Below, one piece after another: positions 31,046 to 39,667 of a stretch of 64,000 nucleotides of DNA. Within the stretch, counting starts at the first letter, position 1; each line of letters starts with the position of its first letter. Source of the stretch: Amycolatopsis saalfeldensis (GTDB lineage: Bacteria; Actinomycetota; Actinomycetes; Mycobacteriales; Pseudonocardiaceae); contig NZ_FOEF01000020.1 of assembly GCF_900110575.1 (NCBI RefSeq), positions 146,206 through 210,205 on the forward strand, given 5' to 3'. The translations under genes were made by a program, and so were the position numbers. Below the pieces are notes generated by a model. It did no database searches and was not told the origin of the DNA. It worked only from the letters and a program-made list of their open reading frames with translations.

Positions 31046-32089
31046 CTATCGGGCCCCGGTGCGCCCGTGACGGATGTCGATCCAGTCGTCGTTGGCCAGG
31101 CCTGGGCGGTACGGGCTGTCGCGGCGTTTCGCGATGATGCCGGCCAGCCCGTGATCGCGGCTCGCGCGGGCGACCGCGGCGCCGTCACCGGGGTGGCTGG
31201 GCGGCACCTGCCAGTGCGGGCCGGCCAGGCCGAGCCCGTCGAGCAGCGCCCGCCGCTCGTGGTGCGGCGAGGACAGCAGCGACCGGAAATCCAGGTGCAG
31301 CACGTCGGTGACGAGGTAGAACACCGGGTGCCGGTGCCGCAGCCCGCGGGCCTCGCCGCCGTCGGCCGCCGCCCGGCGCCGGAGCCCGTCCGGGTCCGGG
31401 GCGCCGGCGGCGAACACGACGATTTCCCCGTCCAGCAACGCTTCCCTCGCGCCGAGCTGGGCGCCGAGGCCCCGCAGCTCGGGGAAGCGGGAGGTGACCT
31501 CTTCGCCCGTCTCGTCGAACGCGGTGATCCGGCCGCCGGTCACGCGCAGGATCGTGCGGAGGCCCGGCCACGCGAACTCGTAGGCCCAGTCCCCGTCCTC
31601 GGCCGCGCCCGGCAGCGGGCCCGGCCGCGCGGGCATCGGCGCGAGGAACCGGGGCGTGACCTCGTGCCCGTCCTCGGCCGGGTCGAGCCGGGTGAGCTTC
31701 CAGGCGTTGCCGGCGGCCGGGTCGTCGCGGTGGACCAGGGAGTAGCGCCCACGCAGCCGTTCGCCCTGCAGGACGACCTCGACGCGGCGGTCGTTCCAGT
31801 GCAGCGCCTCGTAAGCGCCGTGGTCCCAGACCTCGGCGTCGTCGGTGTACTCCGGCGGCTGGTCGTCGATCCGCACCGCGAGCCGGACCTCCTCGGGCGC
31901 CCGGGGCACCGCGCGCGGCACGGTCCAGGAGACGAGCACGCCTTCGCGCTCCAGCCGGAGATTCCAGTGCGGCTGCGGGGTTCGCTGCTCGTGGACCACG
32001 AACCGGCCGCCCCGCGCGGCGGGCCGCTCCGGCGGCGGTTCGGTTTCCCGGCCACGCCTTCGCCGGTACTCGGCCAGCTCGTCGACCAC
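31046..32089 (-). CDS. LigD-like protein (phosphoesterase + ligase domains), catalytic residues lost
   Basis: A 347-residue protein in two recognisable parts of the NHEJ ligase LigD. Residues ~29–120 follow the 3'-phosphoesterase domain (FVVHEQRTPQPHWNLRLERE). The usual metal/active-site His, Asp and second His appear as Gln35, Asn43 and Gln77, and the IPEGxYGAG loop is missing. Residues ~165–340 follow the ATP-dependent ligase core. The motif I nucleophile KxDG is AWPG (Ala173), motif IV EGVVAK is AGIIAKR, and motif V WLKVK is WIDIR, while LLDGEIVVF is kept. It is probably a non-catalytic DNA-binding or scaffold protein. A GTG at 32089 avoids overlap with the next gene. Confidence 0.75.
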   Translation of the reverse strand: MVDELAEYRRRRGRETEPPPERPAARGGRFVVHEQRTPQPHWNLRLEREGVLVSWTVPRAVPRAPEEVRLAVRIDDQPPEYTDDAEVWDHGAYEALHWNDRRVEVVLQGERLRGRYSLVHRDDPAAGNAWKLTRLDPAEDGHEVTPRFLAPMPARPGPLPGAAEDGDWAYEFAWPGLRTILRVTGGRITAFDETGEEVTSRFPELRGLGAQLGAREALLDGEIVVFAAGAPDPDGLRRRAAADGGEARGLRHRHPVFYLVTDVLHLDFRSLLSSPHHERRALLDGLGLAGPHWQVPPSHPGDGAAVARASRDHGLAGIIAKRRDSPYRPGLANDDWIDIRHGRTGAR

Positions 32090-32138
32090 CGCGGGGCACC
32101 CCCGTCCACGTTCGGGAGCCGCCAGCCTAGCCGGTCGG

Positions 32139-32891
32139 TCAGTCGCCGAGCACCTGCTCCAGCCACGCCTGCCACGCCTTGCCCTGCTGCGCCGCATCGG
32201 CGGTGCCCGAGAACAGGTGATGGCCGGCGGCGATCGTCATGCCCAGCGGCCAGCGGCCGTGGAAGCGCAGCAACGCGTCCGGCGTCCGGATGCCGGCGTA
32301 CTGCGGTGTCGTGTAGTCCAGGACGCCCTCGATCGGCGGGAGGCCGTCGACGGTGAACCGCACCGCCTGGCCCAGGACCGGCTCCGCGGGCAGGCCCAGC
32401 GCGTCGAGCAGCTTGGGCCAGGCGGCGGCTTCGGCGGAGGCGGCGGGGCCGTCCGCGATCACGTACTCCGCGCTGCCGCCGGGGAAGTGCGCGAGGTACT
32501 GGCCGAGGGTGTGCAGGTACATGTCCCAGCCGATGGCGAAGCTCTCGTGGTACTCGTCGCCCCAGTCGCGGTTGGTGAAGCTGTGGTGGATGAAGCGCAG
32601 GATGGAGGCACCGCCGTCCGCGGCTTCGATGAGGTACTCGAAGGCGTCGAAGCCGCCGTCCTCGGCCGGCGCGCTGCGATAGGCGAAGCGGCGCGGCGGC
32701 TCCCACGCGGTGATTTCGGCTTCGCTCTCGAAGCCGCCCATGGCGAAGCGGATCTTCCGCGCCTCGCCGTCCACCTCGTGCTTGCCCATGAACCACGAGT
32801 CGATCCCGGGCCCCGTGGCCACCGCGTCCCACACCCGCTCCGGCTCCGCCGGGAGCCGCACCTCCTTGGCCACCTCGAACTCGCGTGCCAT
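32139..32891 (-). CDS. SRPBCC (AHSA1/START-like) protein
   Basis: A 250-residue protein with an N-terminal SRPBCC domain: VAKEVRLPAEPERVWDAVAT, WFMGKHEVDG, AEITAWEPPRRFAYRS and SILRFIHHSF. A C-terminal extension of ~90 residues (VRFTVDGLPPIEGVLDYTTP) may be a second, shorter copy of the fold. Such domains bind hydrophobic ligands; ArsR-linked AHSA1 genes are common, but no ArsR gene is adjacent. It is divergent from the pyruvate dehydrogenase gene, with a palindrome between them. Confidence 0.82.
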   Translation of the reverse strand: MAREFEVAKEVRLPAEPERVWDAVATGPGIDSWFMGKHEVDGEARKIRFAMGGFESEAEITAWEPPRRFAYRSAPAEDGGFDAFEYLIEAADGGASILRFIHHSFTNRDWGDEYHESFAIGWDMYLHTLGQYLAHFPGGSAEYVIADGPAASAEAAAWPKLLDALGLPAEPVLGQAVRFTVDGLPPIEGVLDYTTPQYAGIRTPDALLRFHGRWPLGMTIAAGHHLFSGTADAAQQGKAWQAWLEQVLGD

Positions 32892-32930
32892 GACCGTTTC
32901 CTCCTCGTTCGCCGAAGTCCCACCGTGCCA

Positions 32931-32950
32931 TTGACAATAATATCTGTCAA
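32931..32950. promoter_or_regulatory. AT-rich palindrome TTGACA-N8-TGTCAA
   Basis: Perfect 6-base inverted arms around ATAATATC form a rare AT-rich island between the divergent SRPBCC and pyruvate dehydrogenase genes. Each arm is a consensus -35 hexamer, but no matching -10 lies at the right distance, so a dimeric regulator site (ArsR- or MarR-like) is more likely. Confidence 0.5.
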
Positions 32951-33017
32951 GGGAGGCGGCGGCCTCCCGTGATCGGTGCCAGACTGGCGGCCGACCGACC
33001 AGAAGGGGACCAGCACC

Positions 33018-34766
33018 ATGCCGACTGTCGCCGAACAGCTCATCGACGTCCTCGTCCAGTCCGGGGTGCGCCGGATCTACGGGGTGGTGGGCGACAGCCT
33101 CAACCCCGTGGTCGACGCCGTCCGCCGCACCGGCGGCTCGGCGCGCGGCGGCATCGACTGGATCCACGTGCGCAACGAGGAGGCGGGTGCCTTCGCCGCG
33201 GCCGCCGAAGCGCAGCTGACCGGCACGCTCGCGGTGTGCGCGGGCAGCTGCGGACCGGGCAACCTGCACCTGCTGCAAGGGGTCTACGACGCGCACCGCT
33301 CGGGCGCGCCGGTGCTCGCGATCGCGTCGCACATCCCGTCGGCGCAGATCGGCACGGGGTTCTTCCAGGAGACGCACCCGGAGCGGCTGTTCGCCGAATG
33401 CTCGCACTACTGCGAGATGGTCAGCTCACCCGAGCAGATGCCGCGGCTCGCGCGCATCGCCGTGCAGAACGCGGTGGGCCGCCGCGGCGCCGCCGTGCTC
33501 GTGCTGCCCGGCGACGTCTCGCACGAGTCCGCGGCGCAGCCCACCGGCGAGTGCTGGTCGCTGCCCAGCCCGCCGGCGATCCTGCCCGCCGCCGCGGACG
33601 TCGACCGGCTGGTGGAGCGGGTGAACCGCGCCGAGAAGGTGATGATCATGGCCGGCGCGGGCTGCCGCGCCGCGCACGCCGACGTGCTCGCGCTCGCCGA
33701 GGCGGTGGGCGCGCCGGTCGGGCATTCCTTGCGGGGCAAGGAGTTCGTGCAGTACGACAACCCGTTCGACGTCGGCATGAGCGGCCTGCTCGGCTACGGC
33801 GCCTGTTACGAGGCCATGCACGAGGCCGACCTCGTCCTGCTGCTCGGCACCGACTTCCCGTACGACACCTTCCTCCCGCAGCGCAACACGGTGCAGGTGG
33901 ACATCGACGCGGCGCGCATCGGCCGCCGGTCGGTGCTCGAGTTCGGCGTGCTCGGCGACGTCGGGGAGACGATCCGCGCGGCGCTGCCGCGGCTCGCCCG
34001 CAAGCCGGACCGCTCGTTCCTGAACGCCATGCTGCGCAAGCACGAGCGAGGCCTGCAACGCACCGTCGACACCTACACCAAGGACGTCGCCCAGCAGGTC
34101 CCGCTGCACCCGGAGTACGTCGCCGACATCCTCGACGAGGAGGCGGCCGAAGACGCGGTGTTCACTGTGGACACCGGGATGTGCAACGTCTGGGCCGCCC
34201 GCTACCTCACCCCGAACGGGCGGCGCCGGCTGATCGGCTCGTTCGTGCACGGCAGCATGGCCAACGCGCTGCCGCACGCGATCGGCGCGCAGACCGCCGA
34301 CCCCGGCCGCCAGGTCGTCGCGATGTGCGGCGACGGCGGGCTGGCCATGCTGCTGGGCGAGCTGCTCACGCTCAAGACCCACGCGCTGCCGGTGAAAGCC
34401 GTGGTGTTCAACAACTCCTCGCTCGGCATGGTGAAGCTGGAGATGCTCGTGGACGGCCTGCCGGACTTCGGCACCGACCACGACCAGGTGGACTTCGCCG
34501 CGCTGGCCAAGGCCGCCGGGCTGCACTCCCGCCGGGTCGAGAAGCCCGGCGACGTCCGCGACGGCATCCGCGAGATCCTGGCCCACGACGGCCCCGCGGT
34601 GCTCGACGTGGTGACCGACCCGAACGCGCTGTCCATCCCGCCGAACATCACCGCTTCGCAGGTGCGCGGCTTCGCGCTCGCCGCCAGCCGGACGGTGCTC
34701 GGCGGCGGGGTGGGGAAGATGCTGCAGCTGGCCAAGTCCAACCTGCGCAACATCCCGCGGCCCTGA
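33018..34766 (+). CDS. poxB: Pyruvate dehydrogenase (quinone) / pyruvate oxidase
   Basis: A thiamine-diphosphate and FAD enzyme that oxidises pyruvate to acetate and CO2, passing electrons to membrane quinones. The 582-residue length fits PoxB. Visible features are the PYR domain with IYGVVGDSLNPVVDAV and the catalytic Glu in VRNEEAGAFAAAAEA, a central FAD-type domain (GAGCRAAHADVLALAEAVGA), and the PP domain with the ThDP motif CGDGGLAML...FNNSSLGM. Other ThDP oxidases cannot be fully excluded. ATG at 33018 follows AGAAGGGGA. Confidence 0.87.
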   Translation: MPTVAEQLIDVLVQSGVRRIYGVVGDSLNPVVDAVRRTGGSARGGIDWIHVRNEEAGAFAAAAEAQLTGTLAVCAGSCGPGNLHLLQGVYDAHRSGAPVLAIASHIPSAQIGTGFFQETHPERLFAECSHYCEMVSSPEQMPRLARIAVQNAVGRRGAAVLVLPGDVSHESAAQPTGECWSLPSPPAILPAAADVDRLVERVNRAEKVMIMAGAGCRAAHADVLALAEAVGAPVGHSLRGKEFVQYDNPFDVGMSGLLGYGACYEAMHEADLVLLLGTDFPYDTFLPQRNTVQVDIDAARIGRRSVLEFGVLGDVGETIRAALPRLARKPDRSFLNAMLRKHERGLQRTVDTYTKDVAQQVPLHPEYVADILDEEAAEDAVFTVDTGMCNVWAARYLTPNGRRRLIGSFVHGSMANALPHAIGAQTADPGRQVVAMCGDGGLAMLLGELLTLKTHALPVKAVVFNNSSLGMVKLEMLVDGLPDFGTDHDQVDFAALAKAAGLHSRRVEKPGDVRDGIREILAHDGPAVLDVVTDPNALSIPPNITASQVRGFALAASRTVLGGGVGKMLQLAKSNLRNIPRP

Positions 34767-34786
34767 ACCCCTGACGGGCACGGCGA

Positions 34787-34820
34787 AACGCCCGGGGCCA
34801 CCGAAGCGGCCCCGGGCGTT
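34787..34820. terminator. Bidirectional terminator between poxB and the ABC operon
   Basis: A perfect 13-bp stem (AACGCCCGGGGCC / GGCCCCGGGCGTT) with an 8-nt loop lies between two convergent genes, 21 bases after the poxB stop. Confidence 0.85.
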
Positions 34821-34838
34821 CGTGTCCTCTGTGGAGGG

Positions 34839-36872
34839 TCAGTCCGTCTCGGCCATCGCCTCGGCGAACTGCGCCGCGTACAGCCGGGAGTACGCGCCGC
34901 CCGAGTGCAGCAGCGTCTCGTGGTCGCCCTGCTCCACGATGTGCCCGGACTCCATCACCAGGATGACGTCCGCGTCGCGGATGGTGGAGAGCCGGTGCGC
35001 GATGACGAAGCTGGTGCGCCCGGCGCGCAGCGTGTTCATCGCCCGCTGGATGAGCACCTCGGTGCGGGTGTCCACGGAGCTGGTGGCCTCGTCGAGGATG
35101 AGGATCACCGGCTTCGCCAGGAACGCCCGCGCCACCGTGATCAGCTGCTTCTCGCCCGCGCTGACCGTGCCGCCCTCGTCGTCGATCACCGTGTCGTAGC
35201 CCTCCGGCAGCGTCCGCACGAACCGGTCGACGTGGGTGGCCTTCGCCGCCTCGACGATCTGCTCGTGGGTCACGTCGTCGGCGCCGTAGGCGATGTTCTC
35301 CGCGATCGTGCCGCCGAACAGCCACGCGTCCTGCAGCACCATGCCGGTCTTGTCGCGCAGCTCCTCGCGGTCCATCTTCGCGATGTCGACGCCGTCGAGG
35401 GTGATCCGGCCGCCGTCGATCTCGTAGAACCGCATGAGCAGGTTGACCAGCGTGGTCTTGCCGGCGCCGGTCGGCCCGACGATCGCCACGGTCTGGCCGG
35501 GCTCCACGGTGAGCGACAGGTCGTCGATCAGCGGCGTGTCCTTCAGATAGCGGAACGACACGTCGTGGAACTCGACCCGGCCGCGCACCGGGTCCGGGCG
35601 GGCCGGCTCGGCGGGCTCGGGCTCCTGCTCCTCGGCGTCGAGCAGCGCGAACACCCGCTCGGCCGAGGCCACGCCGGACTGCAGCAGGTTCGCCATGCTG
35701 GCGATCTGCGTGACCGGCTGGCTGAACTGGCGCGAGTACTGGATGAACGCCTGCACGTCGCCCAGCGAGAGGCTGCCGGACGCGACGCGCAGCGCGCCGA
35801 TGACCGCCACCAGCACGTAGTTCAGGTTGCCGATGAACATCATCGCCGGCTGGATCGTGCCGGAAATGAACTGCGCCCGGAAGCTGGCGGTGTACAGGGT
35901 GTCGTTGTGCTCCTTGAACACCTGCTCGGCCTCCGCGCGCCGGCCGAAGACCTTCACCAGCGAGTGGCCGGTGTACATCTCCTCGATGTGCGCGTTGAGC
36001 CGCCCGGTCGTCGACCACTGCTTGATGAACTGCGGCTGCGCGCGCTTGCCGACCTTGGCCGCGACGAACACCGACGCGGGCACGGTCAGCAGCGCGATCA
36101 CCGCCAGCAGCGGCGAGATCAGGAACATCATCACCAGCACACCGACCACCGTGAGCAGCGAGGTGACGATCTGCGAAAGCGTCTGCTGCAGCGACTGCGC
36201 CAGGTTGTCGATGTCGTTCGTGACGCGGCTGAGCACCTCGCCGCGCGGCTGCCGGTCGAAGTAGCGCAACGGCAGCCGGGCGAACTTCTCCTCGACGTCG
36301 CGGCGCAGCTGGTACACCGCGTTCTGCACCAGCCGGGTGGTCAGCCGGGCCTGGACCAGCCCGAAGAACGACGCGACCACGTACAGCGCCAGCACGATCA
36401 TCAGGATCTGGCCGACGGCGCCGAAGTCGATGCCCTGGCCGGGCATCAGGTCGACGCGGGTGTACAGGTCCGCGAGCGTGCTGTTGCCCTGCGCCCGCAG
36501 CCCCGCGATCACCCCCTCCTTGGTGGCGCCCGGGGGCAGGCCCTTGCTGATCACGCCGGCGAAGATGAGGTCGGTGGCCTGGGCCAGCACCTTCGGCCCG
36601 ACCACGGTCATCGCGACGCTCAGCGCGCCGAGCACCAGCACCCCGGCCAGCGCCGCCCGCTGGGGCTGCAGCAGCCGCAGCAGCCGGCGCATCGAGCCCA
36701 TGAAGTCCAGCGCCTTCTCGGCCGGCGCGCCGGCGGCCATGAACCGCCCCGGGCCCGCGGTCGGCTGGCCGGGCCGGTTGGTGCGCGCCGCCGTGGGCCG
36801 CTCGCCGACTTCGGTGGCGACGCCGCCCTCGCCGGGCGCGCTACCCTCACTGGGTTGATTCTCGGTACTCAC
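34839..36872 (-). CDS. ABC multidrug exporter half-transporter A
   Basis: A 677-residue exporter: a charged N-terminal tail, six membrane helices (about residues 100–400), and a nucleotide-binding domain with Walker A VGPTGAGKTTL and Walker B ILILDEATSSVD with catalytic Glu. Its signature is VSAGEKQ instead of LSGGQ. Combined with its partner's changes, this makes one consensus and one degenerate ATP site, typical of heterodimeric exporters. The GTG at 36872 follows GAGGCAGC and lies in a tandem repeat. Third gene of TetR–ABC–ABC. Confidence 0.9.
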   Translation of the reverse strand: MSTENQPSEGSAPGEGGVATEVGERPTAARTNRPGQPTAGPGRFMAAGAPAEKALDFMGSMRRLLRLLQPQRAALAGVLVLGALSVAMTVVGPKVLAQATDLIFAGVISKGLPPGATKEGVIAGLRAQGNSTLADLYTRVDLMPGQGIDFGAVGQILMIVLALYVVASFFGLVQARLTTRLVQNAVYQLRRDVEEKFARLPLRYFDRQPRGEVLSRVTNDIDNLAQSLQQTLSQIVTSLLTVVGVLVMMFLISPLLAVIALLTVPASVFVAAKVGKRAQPQFIKQWSTTGRLNAHIEEMYTGHSLVKVFGRRAEAEQVFKEHNDTLYTASFRAQFISGTIQPAMMFIGNLNYVLVAVIGALRVASGSLSLGDVQAFIQYSRQFSQPVTQIASMANLLQSGVASAERVFALLDAEEQEPEPAEPARPDPVRGRVEFHDVSFRYLKDTPLIDDLSLTVEPGQTVAIVGPTGAGKTTLVNLLMRFYEIDGGRITLDGVDIAKMDREELRDKTGMVLQDAWLFGGTIAENIAYGADDVTHEQIVEAAKATHVDRFVRTLPEGYDTVIDDEGGTVSAGEKQLITVARAFLAKPVILILDEATSSVDTRTEVLIQRAMNTLRAGRTSFVIAHRLSTIRDADVILVMESGHIVEQGDHETLLHSGGAYSRLYAAQFAEAMAETD

Positions 36873-37020
36873 GCTGCCTCCGTGCCTTGCGGGATACCCG
36901 CACCCAGTCGGCACCGCGAGGAGGTGCTTCGCCATTGTGTACTCACGCTGCCTCTGTGTCTTGCGGGATACCCGCACCCAGTCGGCACCGCGAGTGGTGC
37001 TTCGCATTGTGTACTCACGC
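36865..37020. repeat. Tandem ~73-bp repeat spanning the two ABC genes' junction
   Basis: Two nearly identical units begin with GTACTCACGCTGCCTC at 36865 and 36939 (74 bases apart). A third partial unit starts at 37011 and runs into the end of the upstream ABC gene. Each carries on the minus strand a ribosome site and GTG (GAGGCAGCGTGAGTAC), so three potential start sites exist for the downstream gene. The core GCGGGATACCCGCACCCAGT is unchanged between copies. Confidence 0.9.
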
Positions 37021-38748
37021 TGCCTCCGCCTCGGTCAGCTGCGAAAGCACGATCTCCCGGTACGTTTCGTTGCCGTCCATCAGTTCGTGGTGGGTTCCGG
37101 TGCCGACGACGCGGCCTTCGTCGATCACGATGATGCGGTCGGCGTTCCGGATGGTGCTGACCCGCTGCGCGACGATGACCACCGTCGCTTCGCGGGTTTC
37201 GTCGGCCAGCGCACGGCGCAGGGCCGCGTCGGTGGCGTAGTCCAACGCGCTGAACGAGTCGTCGAACAGGTAGATGCCCGGCTTGTGCACCAGCATCCGC
37301 GCGATGGCGAGGCGCTGGCGCTGGCCGCCGGAGACGTTGGTGCCGCCCTGGGCGATCGGCGAGTCGAGCCCCTCGGGCATCCGCTCGACGAAGTCCTTGC
37401 CCTGCGCCACTTCCAGCGCGTGCCACAGCTCTTCCTCGGTGGCGTCCGGCTTGCCGTAACGGAGGTTGCTCGCCACCGTCCCGGCGAACAGGTACGGCTT
37501 CTGCGGCACCATGCCGACCGCCGACGCGAGCACTCCCGCGTCGAGCTCGCGCACGTCGACGCCGTCCACGCGCACGGTGCCCTCGGTGGCGTCCATCAGC
37601 CGGGGGATCAGGTTGAGCAGCGTGGTCTTGCCGCTGCCGGTGCTGCCGATCACCGCGGTGGTCTCCCCGGGCCGGGCCAGCAGCGAGATGTCCTCCAGCA
37701 CCGGCTTCTCCGCGCCGGGATACCGGAACTCGACGCCGGTCAGCTCCAGGTGGCCGTGCACGGCGCCGGGGGAGACGGGCTCGAGCGGCAGGACGACGCT
37801 GGACTCGGTGTCCAGCACCTCGCTGATCCGCTCGGCGCTGACCTCGGCGCGCGGCACCATCATGAACATGAAGGTGGCCATCATGATCGACATCAGGATC
37901 TGCAGCAGGTAGGCCAGGAACGCGGTCAGCGCGCCGATCTGCATCTCGCCGCTCTCGATGCGGTGCCCGCCGAACCACAGCACGGCGACGCTCGAAACGT
38001 TCACCACCAGCATCACGGTCGGGAACATCAGGGCCATCAGCCGGCCGACCCGCAGCGAAACGGTGAGCAGCTCGTCGTTCGCCCGGCCGAAGCGCTCGCG
38101 CTCGTGCTTGTCGCGGACGAACGCGCGGATCACCCGGATGCCCATGATCTGCTCGCGCATCACCTGGTTGATCTTGTCGATGCGCACCTGCATCTGCCGG
38201 AACGCCGGGCGCATCCGGGCGATGATCACGCTGACCGCGATGGCCAGCGCCGGCACGGCGACCAGCAGCAGGCTGGAGAGCGGCACGTCCTGGTTCAGCG
38301 CCAGCACGATGCCGCCGACGCACATGATCGGCGCGGACACCATCAGCGTCAGCGTCATCAGCACCAGCATCTGGACCTGCTGGACGTCGTTGGTGGTGCG
38401 GGTGATCAGCGACGGCGTGCCGAAGTGGCCGACCTCGCGCGCGGAGAAGTCCTGCACGCGGTGGAACACCGACGCGCGGACGTCGCGGCCGAGCGCCATC
38501 GCGGTGCGCGCGCCGAAGTAGACGGCGCCGACCGAGCCGGCGATCTGCACGAGGGTGATCAGCAGCATCACGCCGCCGATCCGCATGATGTAGCCGGTGT
38601 CGCCCTTCACGAGGCCGTTGTCGACGATGTCGGCGTTCAGCGTCGGGAGGTACAGCGCGGCAAGGGTCTGCACCAGCTGTAACAGGACGACGAGCCACAG
38701 GGTGGCTTGGTAGGGGCGCAGATGACTGCGCAGCAGACGGATCAACAC
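37015..38748 (-). CDS. ABC multidrug exporter half-transporter B
   Basis: A 577-residue half-transporter: six membrane helices (residues ~15–310), then a nucleotide-binding domain with Walker A IGSTGSGKTTL, a consensus signature VSGGQRQRLAIARM, and Walker B IYLFDDSFSALD in which the catalytic Glu is Asp. That is the pattern of the degenerate-site subunit pairing with half-transporter A. The GTG start at 38748 lies downstream of the TetR gene on the same strand, across a 114-base gap with three direct repeats. Confidence 0.9.
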   Translation of the reverse strand: MLIRLLRSHLRPYQATLWLVVLLQLVQTLAALYLPTLNADIVDNGLVKGDTGYIMRIGGVMLLITLVQIAGSVGAVYFGARTAMALGRDVRASVFHRVQDFSAREVGHFGTPSLITRTTNDVQQVQMLVLMTLTLMVSAPIMCVGGIVLALNQDVPLSSLLLVAVPALAIAVSVIIARMRPAFRQMQVRIDKINQVMREQIMGIRVIRAFVRDKHERERFGRANDELLTVSLRVGRLMALMFPTVMLVVNVSSVAVLWFGGHRIESGEMQIGALTAFLAYLLQILMSIMMATFMFMMVPRAEVSAERISEVLDTESSVVLPLEPVSPGAVHGHLELTGVEFRYPGAEKPVLEDISLLARPGETTAVIGSTGSGKTTLLNLIPRLMDATEGTVRVDGVDVRELDAGVLASAVGMVPQKPYLFAGTVASNLRYGKPDATEEELWHALEVAQGKDFVERMPEGLDSPIAQGGTNVSGGQRQRLAIARMLVHKPGIYLFDDSFSALDYATDAALRRALADETREATVVIVAQRVSTIRNADRIIVIDEGRVVGTGTHHELMDGNETYREIVLSQLTEAEAA

Positions 38749-38783
38749 GGGCGTGTTCTCCCCCAGGTGGTGGTGTTCGGTTC

Positions 38784-38828
38784 GGTGACTCTGTTGTTCC
38801 GGGTGACTCTCGCTGTTCCGGTGACTCT
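38784..38828. repeat. Three GGTGACTCT direct repeats at 18-bp spacing
   Basis: Copies start at 38784, 38802 and 38820, each preceded by a TTCSG-like sequence, in the short gap between the TetR stop and the ABC start. Regular spacing suggests a binding array or a slippage repeat. Confidence 0.75.
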
Positions 38829-38862
38829 GGTGCTGCCTTGCCGGCGCCGGGCGCAGCCCCCG

Positions 38863-39507
38863 CTACGACGCCGGCGCGGTGGCCCCGGCGGCCACCGCGG
38901 TCAGTTCGGGCATCCCGGCCGCGGCCTCGCGCAGGAGTTCCACGAAGATCGGCAGGAGCGAGTGCTCGTCCTCGCTCTGCATCCACGTCTGGAAGGCGAT
39001 CCGGGACGCGCTCTGTACGATCCCCGCCAGCATGCACGCGTGCAACGGGTTTGTCCCCTCGCCCGCGCGCTCGGCCAGCGCATCGGCCAGCAGCCGTTCC
39101 GAGTCCGCGTGGGCGCGCAACATCTCGCCGAAGAGGCCGTGGTTGTGCAGCATCTCGCGGATCCGGTGCACGTCCTCCCGTCGCGGCTGCTCCTCCCGCA
39201 GGTGCTGGACGGCGGTGGCGTTGATGATGGCGTCCCAGAGCGGCTCGTCGGCCGGACGTTCGAGCAGCGCGTCGCGGATGCGCTCCTGGCGTTCGACGAT
39301 GAAGGAGCAGACCGCCTGCTCCTTGCTGGCGAAGTAGTTGTTGAATGTGCGGGGCGAGACCCCTACTTCGCTCGCGATGTCTTCGACCCGCAGCTGGTCC
39401 ATGCCACGCTCCATCGCCAGGCGCAGGGCGGTGCTCGCCAGCGCCTTTCGCGCGGCGCGCTTCTTGCGCTCGCGCAGGCTCATGACGGGAGCGGACTCGG
39501 GGGGCAT
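38863..39507 (-). CDS. TetR family regulator of the ABC exporter operon
   Basis: A 214-residue TetR protein: basic N-terminus (MSLRERKKRAARKALASTAL), helix-turn-helix VEDIASEVGVSPRTFNNYFA, and a helical ligand domain. It is the first gene of an apparent TetR–ABC–ABC operon, so it probably represses its own operon until an exported compound binds. The ATG at 39507 or the internal ATG at 39483 could be used. An inverted repeat just upstream is the likely operator. Confidence 0.88.
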   Translation of the reverse strand: MPPESAPVMSLRERKKRAARKALASTALRLAMERGMDQLRVEDIASEVGVSPRTFNNYFASKEQAVCSFIVERQERIRDALLERPADEPLWDAIINATAVQHLREEQPRREDVHRIREMLHNHGLFGEMLRAHADSERLLADALAERAGEGTNPLHACMLAGIVQSASRIAFQTWMQSEDEHSLLPIFVELLREAAAGMPELTAVAAGATAPAS

Positions 39508-39523
39508 GCCCGCAGTGTAGCAA

Positions 39524-39565
39524 AAAAGTGCGCGCCCCGAAAAAAGCTGCGCGGCCCGCACTTTT
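39524..39565. promoter_or_regulatory. Inverted repeat AAAAGTGCG-N24-CGCACTTTT
   Basis: Nine-base perfect arms flank a spacer with a second A run, placed 17–58 bases upstream of the TetR start and ~100 bases before Ku. A/T tracts are rare here, so it is likely an operator/promoter for TetR autoregulation; it could also act as a terminator. Confidence 0.55.
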
Positions 39566-39667
39566 CGGCCACGGTCTTCCGCTCGCGCGACTGTCATGAC
39601 CGGGCGATCCGGGCTACGGTTGTTACCGAGCGTGAGTACGGTCCGGCCAACGGCGGAGGTGCGCGGC

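Noticed and set aside
36865..37020. CRISPR array
   Set aside because: Only two and a part contiguous copies, no spacers and no cas genes; it is a tandem duplication at a gene junction.
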